A stretch of 64,000 nt of DNA from CAYFNF01 sp964344485 (lineage in GTDB: Bacteria > Patescibacteriota > Patescibacteriia > UBA9570 > XYC2-FULL-38-9). The position numbers were made by a program, and so were the translations under genes. Of this stretch, positions 18,236 to 25,701 are shown in pieces; within the stretch, counting starts at the first letter, position 1; each line of letters opens with the position of its first letter. The notes beneath the pieces were generated by a model that saw nothing but the letters and a program-made list of their open reading frames with translations, did no database searches and was not told the origin of the DNA. The stretch covers positions 1 to 64,000 of the forward strand of contig CAYFNF010000006.1 of the NCBI GenBank assembly GCA_964344485.1, read 5' to 3'.

Positions 18236-18505
18236 ATGCCGAGCAGAGCGAAAAGGAAGCAGCTGCAGCGAGCTGCCAGGAAGGCCGCACGACGCGGCGC
18301 AGGCAGGCTTCCCAGGGTAGACCTGGACAGCGTGCCGAACGCGGGCAGCTCCGGCTGGCCGGACTACACCGCGTGCTGTCCCACTTCGGGGTGCACCGGG
18401 GATCCCCGGGCCGCGGCCATGGTGGAGGTCTGCCACCAGTTCGACGGTTCGCGCCGTGAACACCTGAGCCAGTGCGGGAAGTGCGACGCGTACTTCCGCG
18501 CCTGA
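18236..18505 (+). CDS. Small GC-rich Cys-containing protein (unit D)
   Basis: The ATG at 18236, seven bases after AGGGGG, is preferred over a GTG two codons earlier. The 89-residue protein starts with an Arg/Lys/Ala-rich segment, then a CC-x4-C region and a C-terminal HLSQCGKCDAYF. This last segment resembles the H-x3-C-x2-C signature of zinc-binding anti-sigma (zf-HC2-like) domains. Unit F ends with a comparable C-x2-C-x3-FFR segment. The function is unknown. Codon use is strongly GC-biased, unlike the preceding membrane genes. Confidence 0.65.
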   Translation: MPSRAKRKQLQRAARKAARRGAGRLPRVDLDSVPNAGSSGWPDYTACCPTSGCTGDPRAAAMVEVCHQFDGSRREHLSQCGKCDAYFRA

Positions 18506-18541
18506 GAGAGTCAGGCACCTGCTTCACGCGATACACGACAT

Positions 18542-18567
18542 GAGGTCCTCGGATCTCGATTTTTTTT
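18542..18567 (+). terminator. Terminator of unit D
   Basis: GAGGTC (18542-18547) pairs with GATCTC (18552-18557, one G-T pair) and is followed closely by eight T. Confidence 0.7.
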
Positions 18568-18723
18568 ACTATTCACGCACACAAACACCTACCGTCCGTG
18601 CGACTCATTCCCATATTCAGGGGATACAGCGCTCATCACCCTAAAAACGCTCTATACCCCTTGCTTTTCTCGGTATTCTATGGTATCCCTCCTGTATCAA
18701 CCTTTGTAGGCAGGAGGAGGCCT

Positions 18724-18954
18724 ATGCGCAAAGTTTGCGCAACCCTGCTGTTGCTCGCGTTCGCGATCCTGTCCCTCTCGGGCTGCGGACCTTCGATCCG
18801 GCACCACGCCGCGGTGAACATCACCTCGACCTACGTGGATCAGTGCCTGATCACGGACGTCCCCCTGGGGCAGTACTGCCTGGCGGACTGCCAGTGCACC
18901 AGCGACGCCTGCAGTAGCAGCAATCGGTGCGTTCCGAACACCTCCAAGCAGTGA
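18724..18954 (+). CDS. Small GC-rich Cys-rich lipoprotein (unit E)
   Basis: The ATG at 18724 follows CAGGAGGAGG by a few bases. The frame stays open further upstream but has no ribosome-binding site there. The 76-residue product is a lipoprotein precursor: Arg-Lys, a Leu/Ala-rich core and the lipobox LSLSGC. The mature part has about eight Cys in a spacing (YCLADCQCTSDAC) that recalls small disulfide-rich or EGF-like modules. It is probably exported and lipid-anchored; its role is unknown. The ribosome-binding site sits in the loop of a small AGGC/GCCT hairpin. Confidence 0.7.
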   Translation: MRKVCATLLLLAFAILSLSGCGPSIRHHAAVNITSTYVDQCLITDVPLGQYCLADCQCTSDACSSSNRCVPNTSKQ

Positions 18955-18986
18955 GGTGAACTGCACTTCGGAACAGCCGTTTTTTT
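18931..18986 (+). terminator. Complex hairpin terminator of unit E
   Basis: GTTCCGAA (18931-18938) pairs with TTCGGAAC (18967-18974) and inside it CACCTC pairs with GAGGTG. The run of T starts at about 18980. The 5' arm lies in the coding region. Confidence 0.6.
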
Positions 18987-19038
18987 AACCCGAAAATAAA
19001 TGCATATTATAGTCGCACGCAACACCTCCACCGAATCA

Positions 19039-19066
19039 TTGACAAAAACCAACAAACCCATACAAT
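19039..19066 (+). promoter_or_regulatory. Promoter of GC-rich unit F
   Basis: TTGACA (19039-19044), a 16-base spacer and TACAAT (19061-19066). Confidence 0.7.
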
Positions 19067-19106
19067 GCTCCTCATAACCCAGCGCTGATGTGAGAAAGGG
19101 GGACCC

Positions 19107-19448
19107 ATGTCACATCACGACGAATGCAGAGGGTGCGAGAGCGCCTGTACCTGCGCGGGAACGCGTCGGAAGGGGTTGCGACCGCAAGGCGGATGGTGGT
19201 TCTGGCTCACGTACCTGGTGCCGCTCTACTGGCCCAAGATCGTGTGGCTCCACCTGGGCGACCTGGCACACGAATCAGCCGCGGGAACAACCGCAGGGTG
19301 CTGCCCGCACTGCAGCCACTCGACGAATCGTTCCCAGCTCCTGGTCGCGCACGACCTCGTGGAGAAGCACCTGCACATGCAGGTCCGGTTCTGCCGGTAC
19401 TGCCACCGGTTCTTCCGCCCGAACGCACCCTCCCTGGGACCGAGCTGA
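19107..19448 (+). CDS. Small GC-rich Cys/His-rich protein (unit F)
   Basis: The gene starts with ATG after AAAGGGGG and encodes 113 residues. An N-terminal CRGCESACTC cluster is followed by an aromatic, Trp-rich hydrophobic stretch (about residues 28-50) that could be a membrane-associated helix. After it come CCPHC, HDLVEKHLH and FCRYCHRFF, so two or more zinc sites are likely. No family is recognised. The C-terminal segment resembles that of unit D. It has its own promoter and terminator. Confidence 0.65.
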   Translation: MSHHDECRGCESACTCAGTRRKGLRPQGGWWFWLTYLVPLYWPKIVWLHLGDLAHESAAGTTAGCCPHCSHSTNRSQLLVAHDLVEKHLHMQVRFCRYCHRFFRPNAPSLGPS

Positions 19449-19467
19449 TCACAAGGCTCTTTTTTTG
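19442..19467 (+). terminator. Terminator of unit F
   Basis: GAGC (19442-19445) and GCTC (19456-19459) form a short stem ending in a run of seven T. The stem includes the stop-codon region. It overlaps the -35 box of the next gene. Confidence 0.5.
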
Positions 19468-19493
19468 ATCTTTTATTATGCTAACGGTATCAT
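19465..19493 (+). promoter_or_regulatory. Leaderless-type promoter of the membrane protein gene
   Basis: TTGATC (19465-19470), a 17-base spacer and TATCAT (19488-19493), then six bases to the ATG at 19500. No Shine-Dalgarno sequence is present. Confidence 0.6.
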
Positions 19494-19499
19494 GACATC

Positions 19500-20105
19500 A
19501 TGAGTCGCAATAACAAAGTACATCGAATAATGATTCGTACATTGCAGGTAGTCTACGCGTGCTCCTATGTTATTGTACCGTTGCTTGCGCTCTACTTTGC
19601 AGTGAAACGTATGACCTATCTAGAAGCATGGATGCAAGAACAGCTCCTCTACATCACCCTACTTGCAGTGATTATCATCATCCTGATGTTCCTTCTTTCG
19701 TCAAAACAACTCCCAGACACATTACCGAGCATTCTTCAAGCATTAGTACTCCCACTTACTCCGATCCTTATTGCAGCTACTACCTCGCGAATCTCCGCAC
19801 AAGAGATAGTGATGGAGATCTCTATGATCTACGCAGGCATCAGTACTATCACCTACTTCTATTTCATCACCCTCGACGCAGTCATTCCCGCAAAGACCTG
19901 GTACAAGAAAGTACATGAACTAGTGATTCAACTTCCGTTTATTGGCAGCGGAGTGATCTTTATCTGCGTACTCTGGGCAGCGTTATATAGCGGTTATATC
20001 GGTGAGTACCACCTGTTTCTGTATAACATGCTCTTTATTGCAGCGATCGTTGTGGTGAACAGTATTACGTTAATCCGACAGATACATAAGGATTACTATT
20101 CATAA
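19500..20105 (+). CDS. Hypothetical multi-pass membrane protein
   Basis: This 201-residue protein contains about six hydrophobic segments spread along its length, with short charged loops and a Lys/Arg N-terminus. No motif points to a transporter or enzyme family. The composition is native, and its start immediately follows a -10 box, which contrasts with the GC-rich unit F that ends just before it. Confidence 0.75.
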   Translation: MSRNNKVHRIMIRTLQVVYACSYVIVPLLALYFAVKRMTYLEAWMQEQLLYITLLAVIIIILMFLLSSKQLPDTLPSILQALVLPLTPILIAATTSRISAQEIVMEISMIYAGISTITYFYFITLDAVIPAKTWYKKVHELVIQLPFIGSGVIFICVLWAALYSGYIGEYHLFLYNMLFIAAIVVVNSITLIRQIHKDYYS

Positions 20106-20143
20106 CCCATTTGCAACCGCAAAGCGCACATAAAAACATGCGC

Positions 20144-20184
20144 TTGACTTTTATCTTGCCTGTGTTAATGTGTTAATACATTAA
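20144..20184 (+). promoter_or_regulatory. Promoter and palindromic operator of the TrpR-like regulator
   Basis: TTGACT (20144-20149) lies upstream of a near-perfect 20-base palindrome at 20165-20184 (TTAATGTGTT / AATACATTAA, one mismatch) that covers the -10 position. This placement suggests repression by the gene's own product. Confidence 0.6.
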
Positions 20185-20209
20185 TACATCACGAGATACC
20201 ACCAAACCC

Positions 20210-20512
20210 ATGAAACAGGACCATTGGCATACAGCACAAACCAAGAGCTTGTTCTCCGCGATTCTGCGTTTACAGAACCAGGATGAGTGCAAACGTTTTT
20301 TTCGCGACCTTATGACCGTCAATGAACTCAAAGAAATTACTGATCGTTGGGAAGCAGTACAGCTGATAGACCAGGAGGTCCCCTACCGCACTATTGCAGA
20401 GAAAACATCCATGAGCACTGCGACAGTCAGCCGCATCGCACACTGGTTACATCACGGCCGTGGAGGGTACCGCTTGATTCTCGACCGCATGAACAAACGA
20501 AAGAAGAAATAA
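20210..20512 (+). CDS. TrpR/YerC-family transcriptional regulator
   Basis: The 100-residue protein matches the YerC/TrpR-like helix-turn-helix family: LMTVNELKEITDRWEA in the first helices and TIAEKTSMSTATVSRI as the DNA-reading helix-turn-helix. Members are small dimeric DNA-binding proteins. A palindrome covering its own promoter suggests autoregulation. No tryptophan genes are nearby, so its regulon cannot be given. It has native composition and no Shine-Dalgarno sequence. Confidence 0.85.
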   Translation: MKQDHWHTAQTKSLFSAILRLQNQDECKRFFRDLMTVNELKEITDRWEAVQLIDQEVPYRTIAEKTSMSTATVSRIAHWLHHGRGGYRLILDRMNKRKKK

Positions 20513-20525
20513 TGAACTTACTCGA

Positions 20526-20580
20526 ACGACAACATCATCACAACGCTAGCGCTCTTGAGAAGAGGCGGTGTTGATGTTGT
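20526..20580 (+). terminator. Long hairpin after the TrpR-like gene
   Basis: ACAACATCA pairs with TGATGTTGT over about 50 bases, and an inner CTCTT/AAGAG stem forms the tip. It lies 15 bases after the stop and ends in GTTTTAC, so it is a plausible but U-poor terminator. Confidence 0.5.
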
Positions 20581-20603
20581 TTTACATTGAAACATCCATA
20601 CGG

Positions 20604-20631
20604 CCCCTTCTCACGAGAGAAGGGGTTCTTT
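20604..20631 (+). promoter_or_regulatory. Attenuator-like leader hairpin of unit G
   Basis: CCCCTTCTC (20604-20612), loop ACGA and GAGAAGGGG (20617-20625) form a perfect 9-bp stem followed by TTCTTT. It lies 28 bases before the start of unit G. A weak promoter (TTGATG at 20571, ATCCAT at 20594) would place the hairpin at the mRNA 5' end. Confidence 0.55.
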
Positions 20632-20658
20632 ACATCCAACGAAAAGGAGAAAGTAACA

Positions 20659-21462
20659 ATGAGGCTGTTCGTGATCAACGACACTCGCTGCATCGGAGAG
20701 CACCTGACGATCATCGATGACGTCGGCATATCTGACGACGCGCAGGCTGTCATCAGGGAAGCGTTTACCCACCAGGTCTCGTTCCTGTCCCTGCGCAGTG
20801 TTCCGGCAATGCTGTGGGGTGTGACAACCAAGATGGTGACGCCGAATCCGCTGGTGGTCTTCCCGGGCAACGGTGGATGGCTGATGCAGCGCATGCTCGA
20901 GAACACCGACAACTACCCGCACTCCAGACCGAGAGGAGGGTGGGACCACCCGTTCCTGCAGAGCGATATTCCGCTGCCGCCGCAGAAGGTCCTGGGTGCG
21001 GACATCAGCAGGATCAACACCGGAGAGGTCGCCATCCCGCAGGAACCGTGGACCAGAATCATGGCCATGGAGGATGTGGTGGAGACCGGAGGCACTGCAC
21101 AGCGGTTGCGTGAACAGGTCACGGAGATGCGCTGCGGTATGTCACTGGCTACTGCTGTCTGGCACGACCACCACGGCAAGACTTGGGACGTGCTGAACGC
21201 GCTGAGTCGCTACAGCCACGTGCTGATCTGGAAGCGGGTTCGGACCACTGAGCCCAAGCCGTACCAGGACATCCGCTCCCTGAGCACGCTTGCGCGCAAG
21301 CACCACCTGCCGCAAAACCACGTCTACTCCCGCGGCCGGGAAGAGCTGTTCGTCGCGACCATGCGCGGCTGCCTGAAGCGCCACCCGTGGCTTCTGGAGC
21401 TGGGCAACACGCTCGGGTACCGCAAGGACACGGAGTCCATCACCTCGCTGGAAGAACTGTAA
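20659..21462 (+). CDS. Phosphoribosyltransferase-like protein (unit G)
   Basis: The ATG at 20659 follows AAAGGAGAAAG; an open frame continues upstream through the hairpin but lacks a ribosome site. The 267-residue protein contains MEDVVETGGTAQRL, which matches the PRPP-binding loop of type I phosphoribosyltransferases. A conserved FPGNGGWL is in the first half and a C-terminal block runs SLSTLARKH to RHPWLLELG. It is a clear paralog of unit H on the opposite strand 1.5 kb away: both share the VIDDVG-like start, PGNGGWL, EDVVETGGTA and the whole C-terminal block. The substrate is unknown. The GC-rich codon use differs from the flanking TrpR-like and mutase genes. Confidence 0.75.
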   Translation: MRLFVINDTRCIGEHLTIIDDVGISDDAQAVIREAFTHQVSFLSLRSVPAMLWGVTTKMVTPNPLVVFPGNGGWLMQRMLENTDNYPHSRPRGGWDHPFLQSDIPLPPQKVLGADISRINTGEVAIPQEPWTRIMAMEDVVETGGTAQRLREQVTEMRCGMSLATAVWHDHHGKTWDVLNALSRYSHVLIWKRVRTTEPKPYQDIRSLSTLARKHHLPQNHVYSRGREELFVATMRGCLKRHPWLLELGNTLGYRKDTESITSLEEL

Positions 21463-21466
21463 CCAC

Positions 21467-21495
21467 ACCTTGATCTCACACATCAAGGTTTTTTT
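21467..21495 (+). terminator. Terminator of unit G
   Basis: ACCTTGAT (21467-21474) pairs perfectly with ATCAAGGT (21482-21489), followed by a run of seven T. Confidence 0.8.
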
Positions 21496-21497
21496 AT

Positions 21498-21536
21498 TGA
21501 TTTTGACGCTCCAGCCTATTATACTGTGTATATAAT
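21498..21536 (+). promoter_or_regulatory. Promoter region of the phosphohexomutase gene
   Basis: TTGATT/TTGACG at 21498-21508, TATACT at 21520-21525 and TATAAT at 21531-21536. The exact pair is uncertain, but the leader to the ATG at 21552 is short and has no Shine-Dalgarno sequence. Confidence 0.5.
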
Positions 21537-21551
21537 CCTCACAACACACCT

Positions 21552-22934
21552 ATGAAATGTAATCCACATATCTTTCGCGCGTACGACATCCGCGGTTTGG
21601 TCGACAAAGACCTGACGCCTGAAATGGCACGTGCTATCGGAAAAGCGTTTGGAACGTTTATCCAACGAAAAAAGCTAGGCAATACTGTCGCTGTAGGAAA
21701 AGACGTGCGTTTGAGCTCTGAAGGGTTACAACAAGCATGTATTGAAGGGTTGCTCTCCACTGGCTGTGATGTCACTGATATCGGGACAGTACTCACGCCA
21801 ATGATGTATTACGCATTAGCTGAGCTAGATTATGACGCTGGGATCAATATTACAGGGTCTCATAATCCAAAAGATCAAAATGGGTTTAAGCTAGCGGTGA
21901 AGCCGTTTACCTCTGTACACGGAGAAGATATTCAGACACTGCGCACCATGATCGAGAACAACGACTTTGTGCAAGGCGAAGGCTCGCTACAACAGGAAGA
22001 GGTTCACGAAGCGTACATGAAAGCTACTGCTGAGCGTATTGACCCGATGTTGCCACAGAAAGTGGTTATTGACTGCGGAAGCGGCACTGCAGGGCTGTTT
22101 GCTCCACAGTTCTACCGCATGTTGGGTTGCGAAGTCATCGAACTCTACTGTGAAGTAGACGGTGATTTCCCACACCACCTCCCAGACCCGCAAGTCGAAG
22201 AGAATGTGGCGGACCTGAAACAAGCTGTAGTAGAGCACAACGCTGACCTCGGGCTCGCTTTTGACGGTGACGGTGATCGAGTGGGCGTGGTTGATAAGAA
22301 CGGCGTGTTGTATCCAGGTGATATTCTGATGATTCCTCTTGCGCAAGCAGCACTCGAATTACACCCAGGCGCGAATATTATTGTGGATGTAAAGTCTACA
22401 CAGATTCTGTTGGATAAAATAACTGAACTCGGGGGCAAGCCAATATTAGGACGCACTGGCCCTCCTAGTCATAAAGAGAATATGAAATTGCATAATGCAC
22501 CATTGGGTGGAGAGATATCTGGACACTACTTTATTGCAGACAACCACTGGGGGTACGATGATGCGATCTTTTCGGGCGCACGCATTTTGCATGCAATTGC
22601 TAAGACCGAACAGACCGTTGACCAGTACTTCGCTGACTTACCTACGCTGGCTTCCACGCCTGAGATCAAAATCCCATGTCCTGATGATAAGAAATTCGAT
22701 GTAGTAGAAGACGTGGTGGAGCACTATAAAAAAGAATACTCCTGTTCTACGGTTGATGGTGTGCGCGTGCAGTTCTCTGATACTTCTTGGGGGTTAATTC
22801 GTGCATCAAATACCACACCGAACTTAACTGTGCGATTTGAAGCACCAACCGAGAAAGAACGAGATGCAATTCGCAATACGACACTGGATGTGTTGCGCGA
22901 CATCTTCAAACAACATTCGCTGGAGCTTAAATAA
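21552..22934 (+). CDS. Phosphomannomutase/phosphoglucomutase
   Basis: The 460-residue enzyme belongs to the alpha-D-phosphohexomutase family. It begins FRAYDIRG and carries the phosphoserine loop TGSHNP near residue 102, the metal loop DGDGDRVG in the middle, the sugar-binding GGEISGH and the C-terminal phosphate-binding RASNTTPNLTVRFE. It interconverts the 1- and 6-phosphates of mannose or glucose and links glycolysis to glycan precursor synthesis. The length and motifs are intact. The two related GC-rich phosphoribosyltransferase-like units lie on either side of it. Confidence 0.93.
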   Translation: MKCNPHIFRAYDIRGLVDKDLTPEMARAIGKAFGTFIQRKKLGNTVAVGKDVRLSSEGLQQACIEGLLSTGCDVTDIGTVLTPMMYYALAELDYDAGINITGSHNPKDQNGFKLAVKPFTSVHGEDIQTLRTMIENNDFVQGEGSLQQEEVHEAYMKATAERIDPMLPQKVVIDCGSGTAGLFAPQFYRMLGCEVIELYCEVDGDFPHHLPDPQVEENVADLKQAVVEHNADLGLAFDGDGDRVGVVDKNGVLYPGDILMIPLAQAALELHPGANIIVDVKSTQILLDKITELGGKPILGRTGPPSHKENMKLHNAPLGGEISGHYFIADNHWGYDDAIFSGARILHAIAKTEQTVDQYFADLPTLASTPEIKIPCPDDKKFDVVEDVVEHYKKEYSCSTVDGVRVQFSDTSWGLIRASNTTPNLTVRFEAPTEKERDAIRNTTLDVLRDIFKQHSLELK

Positions 22935-22939
22935 GAGTA

Positions 22940-22986
22940 TAAAAAAAGCCCGAACCTGCTACCTATCGGTGCAGTGAGCGGGGTGT
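22940..22986 (-). terminator. Terminator of unit H
   Basis: On the minus strand AGCCGGAC pairs imperfectly with GTTCGGGCT and is followed by seven T. It lies between the convergent stops of unit H and the mutase gene. Confidence 0.6.
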
Positions 22987-22990
22987 CCGG

Positions 22991-23737
22991 CTAGGCCTTG
23001 CGGCCCTGCGGTGCTTCCGGATCCGTCCGGTAGCCGAGCGATCGACCGAGTTCGGTGAGCCAGGGGTGCCGCTGCAGGCAGCCACGCATGGTCGCTTCGA
23101 AGCGCTCTTCGCGCCCGTGCGAGTAGATCCGGTTGCCCGGAAGTGCGTGCTTGCGAGCGAGCGTGCTCATGCTTCGGATGTCGTGATCAGGGCGGGGCCG
23201 TCGGGACGTGATGCGAAGTGGGACCAGAACCTGGTCGAAGCCCGCGAAGGCATCCATGACCTGGCCGGTCATCCCCACTCGATCGTGCCACAGCAGCGTA
23301 GCGAGCGTCACCCCGCAGGGGGCTCCGTTCAGCTGTTCGCGCATGCGCGCGGCGGTTCCGCCGGTCTCGACGACATCCTCGACGATCACGATGTGGGAGG
23401 GCTTCCCACGAAGCGGGATCTCTTGGCTCGAGACTCGACTCATGTCGATCGGCTGGAAGGGGTTGGGGCGTTCGCCCGCGAACTCGTGCAGCAGCCGCTG
23501 CACCAGCCACCCCCCGTTGCCGGGGTACAGGACGAGAACGTTGCCGTCCAGGTTGACCTCTTGCTTCACCATGCCCCAGAGGGCTGCCGCGGCTCGCGCC
23601 GCTTCGATGATGTGCGCCTCTGCGGTGAAGGCATCGGTGATGATGGGATGGGCTGCGTGCGGCAACCCGACATCGTCGATGACTTCGAGGTCTTCCAGGA
23701 TGGGGCGCTCCCGTCCGATGTGGAGCAGTAACGACAA
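22991..23737 (-). CDS. Phosphoribosyltransferase-like protein, paralog of unit G (unit H)
   Basis: A TTG start at 23737 directly after GAGGAGG is preferred to the longer frame, whose extra codons read through the leader hairpin. The 248-residue product has YPGNGGWLVQRLL, the PRPP-loop-like VEDVVETGGTAARM and a C-terminal block RSMSTLARKH to RHPWLTELG, nearly the same as unit G. The shared order of motifs shows duplication of a whole unit, while the nucleotide sequences have diverged and the orientation is inverted. A phosphoribosyl or nucleotide role is inferred from the loop only. Confidence 0.75.
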   Translation of the reverse strand: MSLLLHIGRERPILEDLEVIDDVGLPHAAHPIITDAFTAEAHIIEAARAAAALWGMVKQEVNLDGNVLVLYPGNGGWLVQRLLHEFAGERPNPFQPIDMSRVSSQEIPLRGKPSHIVIVEDVVETGGTAARMREQLNGAPCGVTLATLLWHDRVGMTGQVMDAFAGFDQVLVPLRITSRRPRPDHDIRSMSTLARKHALPGNRIYSHGREERFEATMRGCLQRHPWLTELGRSLGYRTDPEAPQGRKA

Positions 23738-23739
23738 TT

Positions 23740-23776
23740 CGCCTCCTCTTCTGGTTGATGGTGCGCCGTTGCACCA
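23740..23776 (-). promoter_or_regulatory. Leader hairpin and ribosome-binding site of unit H
   Basis: TGGTGC (23759-23764) and GCACCA (23771-23776) form a 6-bp stem in the leader. GAGGAGG lies at about 23741-23747 just before the TTG start. No convincing promoter was found upstream. Confidence 0.5.
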
Positions 23777-23844
23777 GCTCCGTCTCAACTGTTCAGGTAC
23801 GGATACGCTAAATCAATATGAAATTGCTTCAACGTATTCGTGCC

Positions 23845-24627
23845 TTAACTCAGGTACTGTAAAGAACCGAGAGCGGTCTTTATCATGTTTTCCTGCGCTT
23901 GCTTACTGATCTCGATGCTTCTATACGCTTCATTTGGCATATAATCTTCCCGCAGCGCCATGGTCTTCAACGGTGTAGGATCCGCATCCACTGCCAGCAC
24001 TGCCCCTGCGCGTACGCCTAACATCGACGCCAATACAAAGAGCGCGGACACTTCCATCTCCGAAGAGATGATTGGTGAGTCCATATCTTTAAACCGCTCA
24101 TCTTTATAGAACTCTCCCCATTTAGCAACCGACCGGTCCGGTGCATAAAATGCGTCATGTGTTCTATTGATACCCATGAAATGGTTAATCTCTTGTTCTG
24201 TTGCTGATTTCTGCAGTGCATTTACTACCCCTACTGTTGCTACAGCTGGAAATCCCTCAGGCATGTACTCCTTCGTAGTCCCCTCATCTCTGACGCTGGC
24301 TGTTGGGATAATCACATCTAACGGTTGAATGTCCTTTCTCCATGCACTTCCACACGTTCCGACTCGAATCAGTGTCTTTGCGCCACATAGTATCAACTCT
24401 TCCACTGCAATGGCTGTTGATGGGCATCCAATACCCGTAGACGTAATGGAAACCGGCGTTCCGTTGAACTCTCCGGTGACAGTTTTGTACTCCCGGTTTT
24501 CAGCTACTTTTTTGTGAGAATCTAAAAAATTCGCAATCACTTCCACGCGTTGCGGATTCCCGGGTAATAGAACAATATCAGCAATATCACCCTCAGCACA
24601 TTCGATATGAGGTTGAATTGAACTCAT
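23845..24627 (-). CDS. udp: Uridine phosphorylase-type nucleoside phosphorylase
   Basis: The protein fits the PNP/UDP hexameric nucleoside phosphorylase family: VLLPGNPQRV for phosphate binding, TGIGCPSTAIAVEEL, RVGTCGSAW and the substrate segment SSEMEVSALF. It splits uridine (or a related nucleoside) with phosphate to base and ribose-1-phosphate, consistent with nucleoside salvage in a host-dependent cell. The start MSSIQPH (24627, 260 residues) is preferred over a longer frame to 24696 whose extra residues do not fit the family. The gene is native in composition and lies between GC-rich units H and I. Confidence 0.88.
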   Translation of the reverse strand: MSSIQPHIECAEGDIADIVLLPGNPQRVEVIANFLDSHKKVAENREYKTVTGEFNGTPVSITSTGIGCPSTAIAVEELILCGAKTLIRVGTCGSAWRKDIQPLDVIIPTASVRDEGTTKEYMPEGFPAVATVGVVNALQKSATEQEINHFMGINRTHDAFYAPDRSVAKWGEFYKDERFKDMDSPIISSEMEVSALFVLASMLGVRAGAVLAVDADPTPLKTMALREDYMPNEAYRSIEISKQAQENMIKTALGSLQYLS

Positions 24628-24761
24628 ATAATCTGGTCTTTTCTTTGATAGTATGATAATGTATGATTTCTCAAATGTCAATGTTTTTTTACACAAGCAA
24701 ACAAATCGAAGTAAAAGTCAAGGGTTTTCCTAACGTTAGCAACACGTTTTACCTGAAAATA

Positions 24762-24790
24762 TTGACTTTTTCGCTGTTTTTTGCTTAGAT
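24762..24790 (+). promoter_or_regulatory. Promoter of GC-rich unit I
   Basis: TTGACT (24762-24767), a 17-base spacer and TTAGAT (24785-24790). The predicted start, about 24797, coincides with the first base of a very long hairpin. Confidence 0.6.
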
Positions 24791-24795
24791 ACTAT

Positions 24796-24886
24796 GAATC
24801 TTTATCTGCTCTGATTTATTGCAACAGTTAAAAAATGTTCAATAAATCGAGCAGGGAAAGATTCCTTGACGTACCACCAACCAGGA
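24796..24886 (+). promoter_or_regulatory. 69-base 5'-terminal hairpin and Shine-Dalgarno of unit I
   Basis: GAATCTTT pairs with AAAGATTC (outer stem, 24796-24803 and 24857-24864). After a 2x2 internal loop CTGCTC pairs with GAGCAG, and after one bulged T GATTTATTG pairs with CAATAAATC. A short AACA/TGTT stem closes an AT-rich loop. AGGAGG follows at 24881-24886, eight bases before the ATG. Confidence 0.75.
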
Positions 24887-24893
24887 GGTGAGA

Positions 24894-25523
24894 ATGAAGC
24901 GGATGATCTGCTTCGATCTCTGGCACACGCTGGTACACAGCACAGCAACGGGAGGTGCAAGCTACGAGCAGCCGCTCGTGGAGGCCGGTGCGCCCATCGG
25001 CGCGATCTACCCGATCGTCCGGGACCACTGCATGACCACGGCCATGACGCACGAGCAGATGGTCGAGCTGCTGTTCCGGGTTCTCCACCTGGACCGACAG
25101 CAGCACGGCGACAAGTTCGAGCGTGCGGTCGCGGCCTGGCGCGAGGACAACGCGCAGGTGGCCTGGATCCCGGGCGCTCGCGAACTCGTGGAAGAGCTGC
25201 GCGCGCGTGGCGACATCCTGGGTCTGATCACCAACATCACCCAGCCCGGCTGGGAACACGGTGTGGCGACCCTGGGCGTGGCCGAACTGTTCGACTGGGT
25301 CTACCTGTCGTTCGAGCGCGGGTTCGCCAAGCCGAGCTCCCACGTGTGGATCGCGGCTGGCCAAGCCTACGAGGATCAGGTCAGGTGGCCGTTCAGCTTC
25401 CACATGGTCGGCGACAACCACGACGACGACCTGGCCATGCCCGACCGCATGGGCTGGAAGACGCACCTGGTCGAGCGCGACGGCAGTTCGCTCGCCGATC
25501 TTCGCACCACCCTGCTGGGCTGA
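24894..25523 (+). CDS. HAD-superfamily hydrolase (unit I)
   Basis: The 209-residue protein shows all HAD motifs: motif I FDLWHTL with Asp8 as the nucleophile, a helical cap at about residues 20-85, motif II LITNIT, motif III Lys in RGFAKPSS and motif IV MVGDNHDDDL. It is probably a small phosphatase; the substrate is unknown. A role on a phosphorylated sugar or glycerate is possible given units J and L downstream, but that is inference. The start was set at ATG 24894 because of AGGAGG eight bases upstream. It is strongly GC-rich and stands alone. Confidence 0.85.
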   Translation: MKRMICFDLWHTLVHSTATGGASYEQPLVEAGAPIGAIYPIVRDHCMTTAMTHEQMVELLFRVLHLDRQQHGDKFERAVAAWREDNAQVAWIPGARELVEELRARGDILGLITNITQPGWEHGVATLGVAELFDWVYLSFERGFAKPSSHVWIAAGQAYEDQVRWPFSFHMVGDNHDDDLAMPDRMGWKTHLVERDGSSLADLRTTLLG

Positions 25524-25535
25524 CACCAAATGTGC

Positions 25536-25578
25536 GCCCCTGTTCAACCGTCCGATCGTGGACAACCGAGCAGGCTAT
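25536..25578 (+). terminator. Terminator of unit I
   Basis: CCTG-TC pairs with GA-CAGG and inside it GTCC pairs with GGAC around GATCGT. A run of eight T follows. Confidence 0.6.
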
Positions 25579-25593
25579 TTTTTTAAAAAAACC

Positions 25594-25623
25594 TTGACAA
25601 CTTGAGTTGCTTTTCGGTATAGT
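25594..25623 (+). promoter_or_regulatory. Promoter of the GH63-like gene
   Basis: TTGACA (25594-25599), an 18-base spacer and TATAGT (25618-25623), about 78 bases before the ATG. Confidence 0.65.
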
Positions 25624-25701
25624 TTGATTACAATAAAATATGATAAAGTATGACCATATGATGCACTATTTCAGGCATCGTATTTTCAATAACAGCGCCA
25701 T

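Noticed and set aside
18598..18723. Upstream extension of the unit E lipoprotein
   Set aside because: The lipoprotein signal starts at the internal ATG directly after AGGAGGAGG; the extra codons have no such site.
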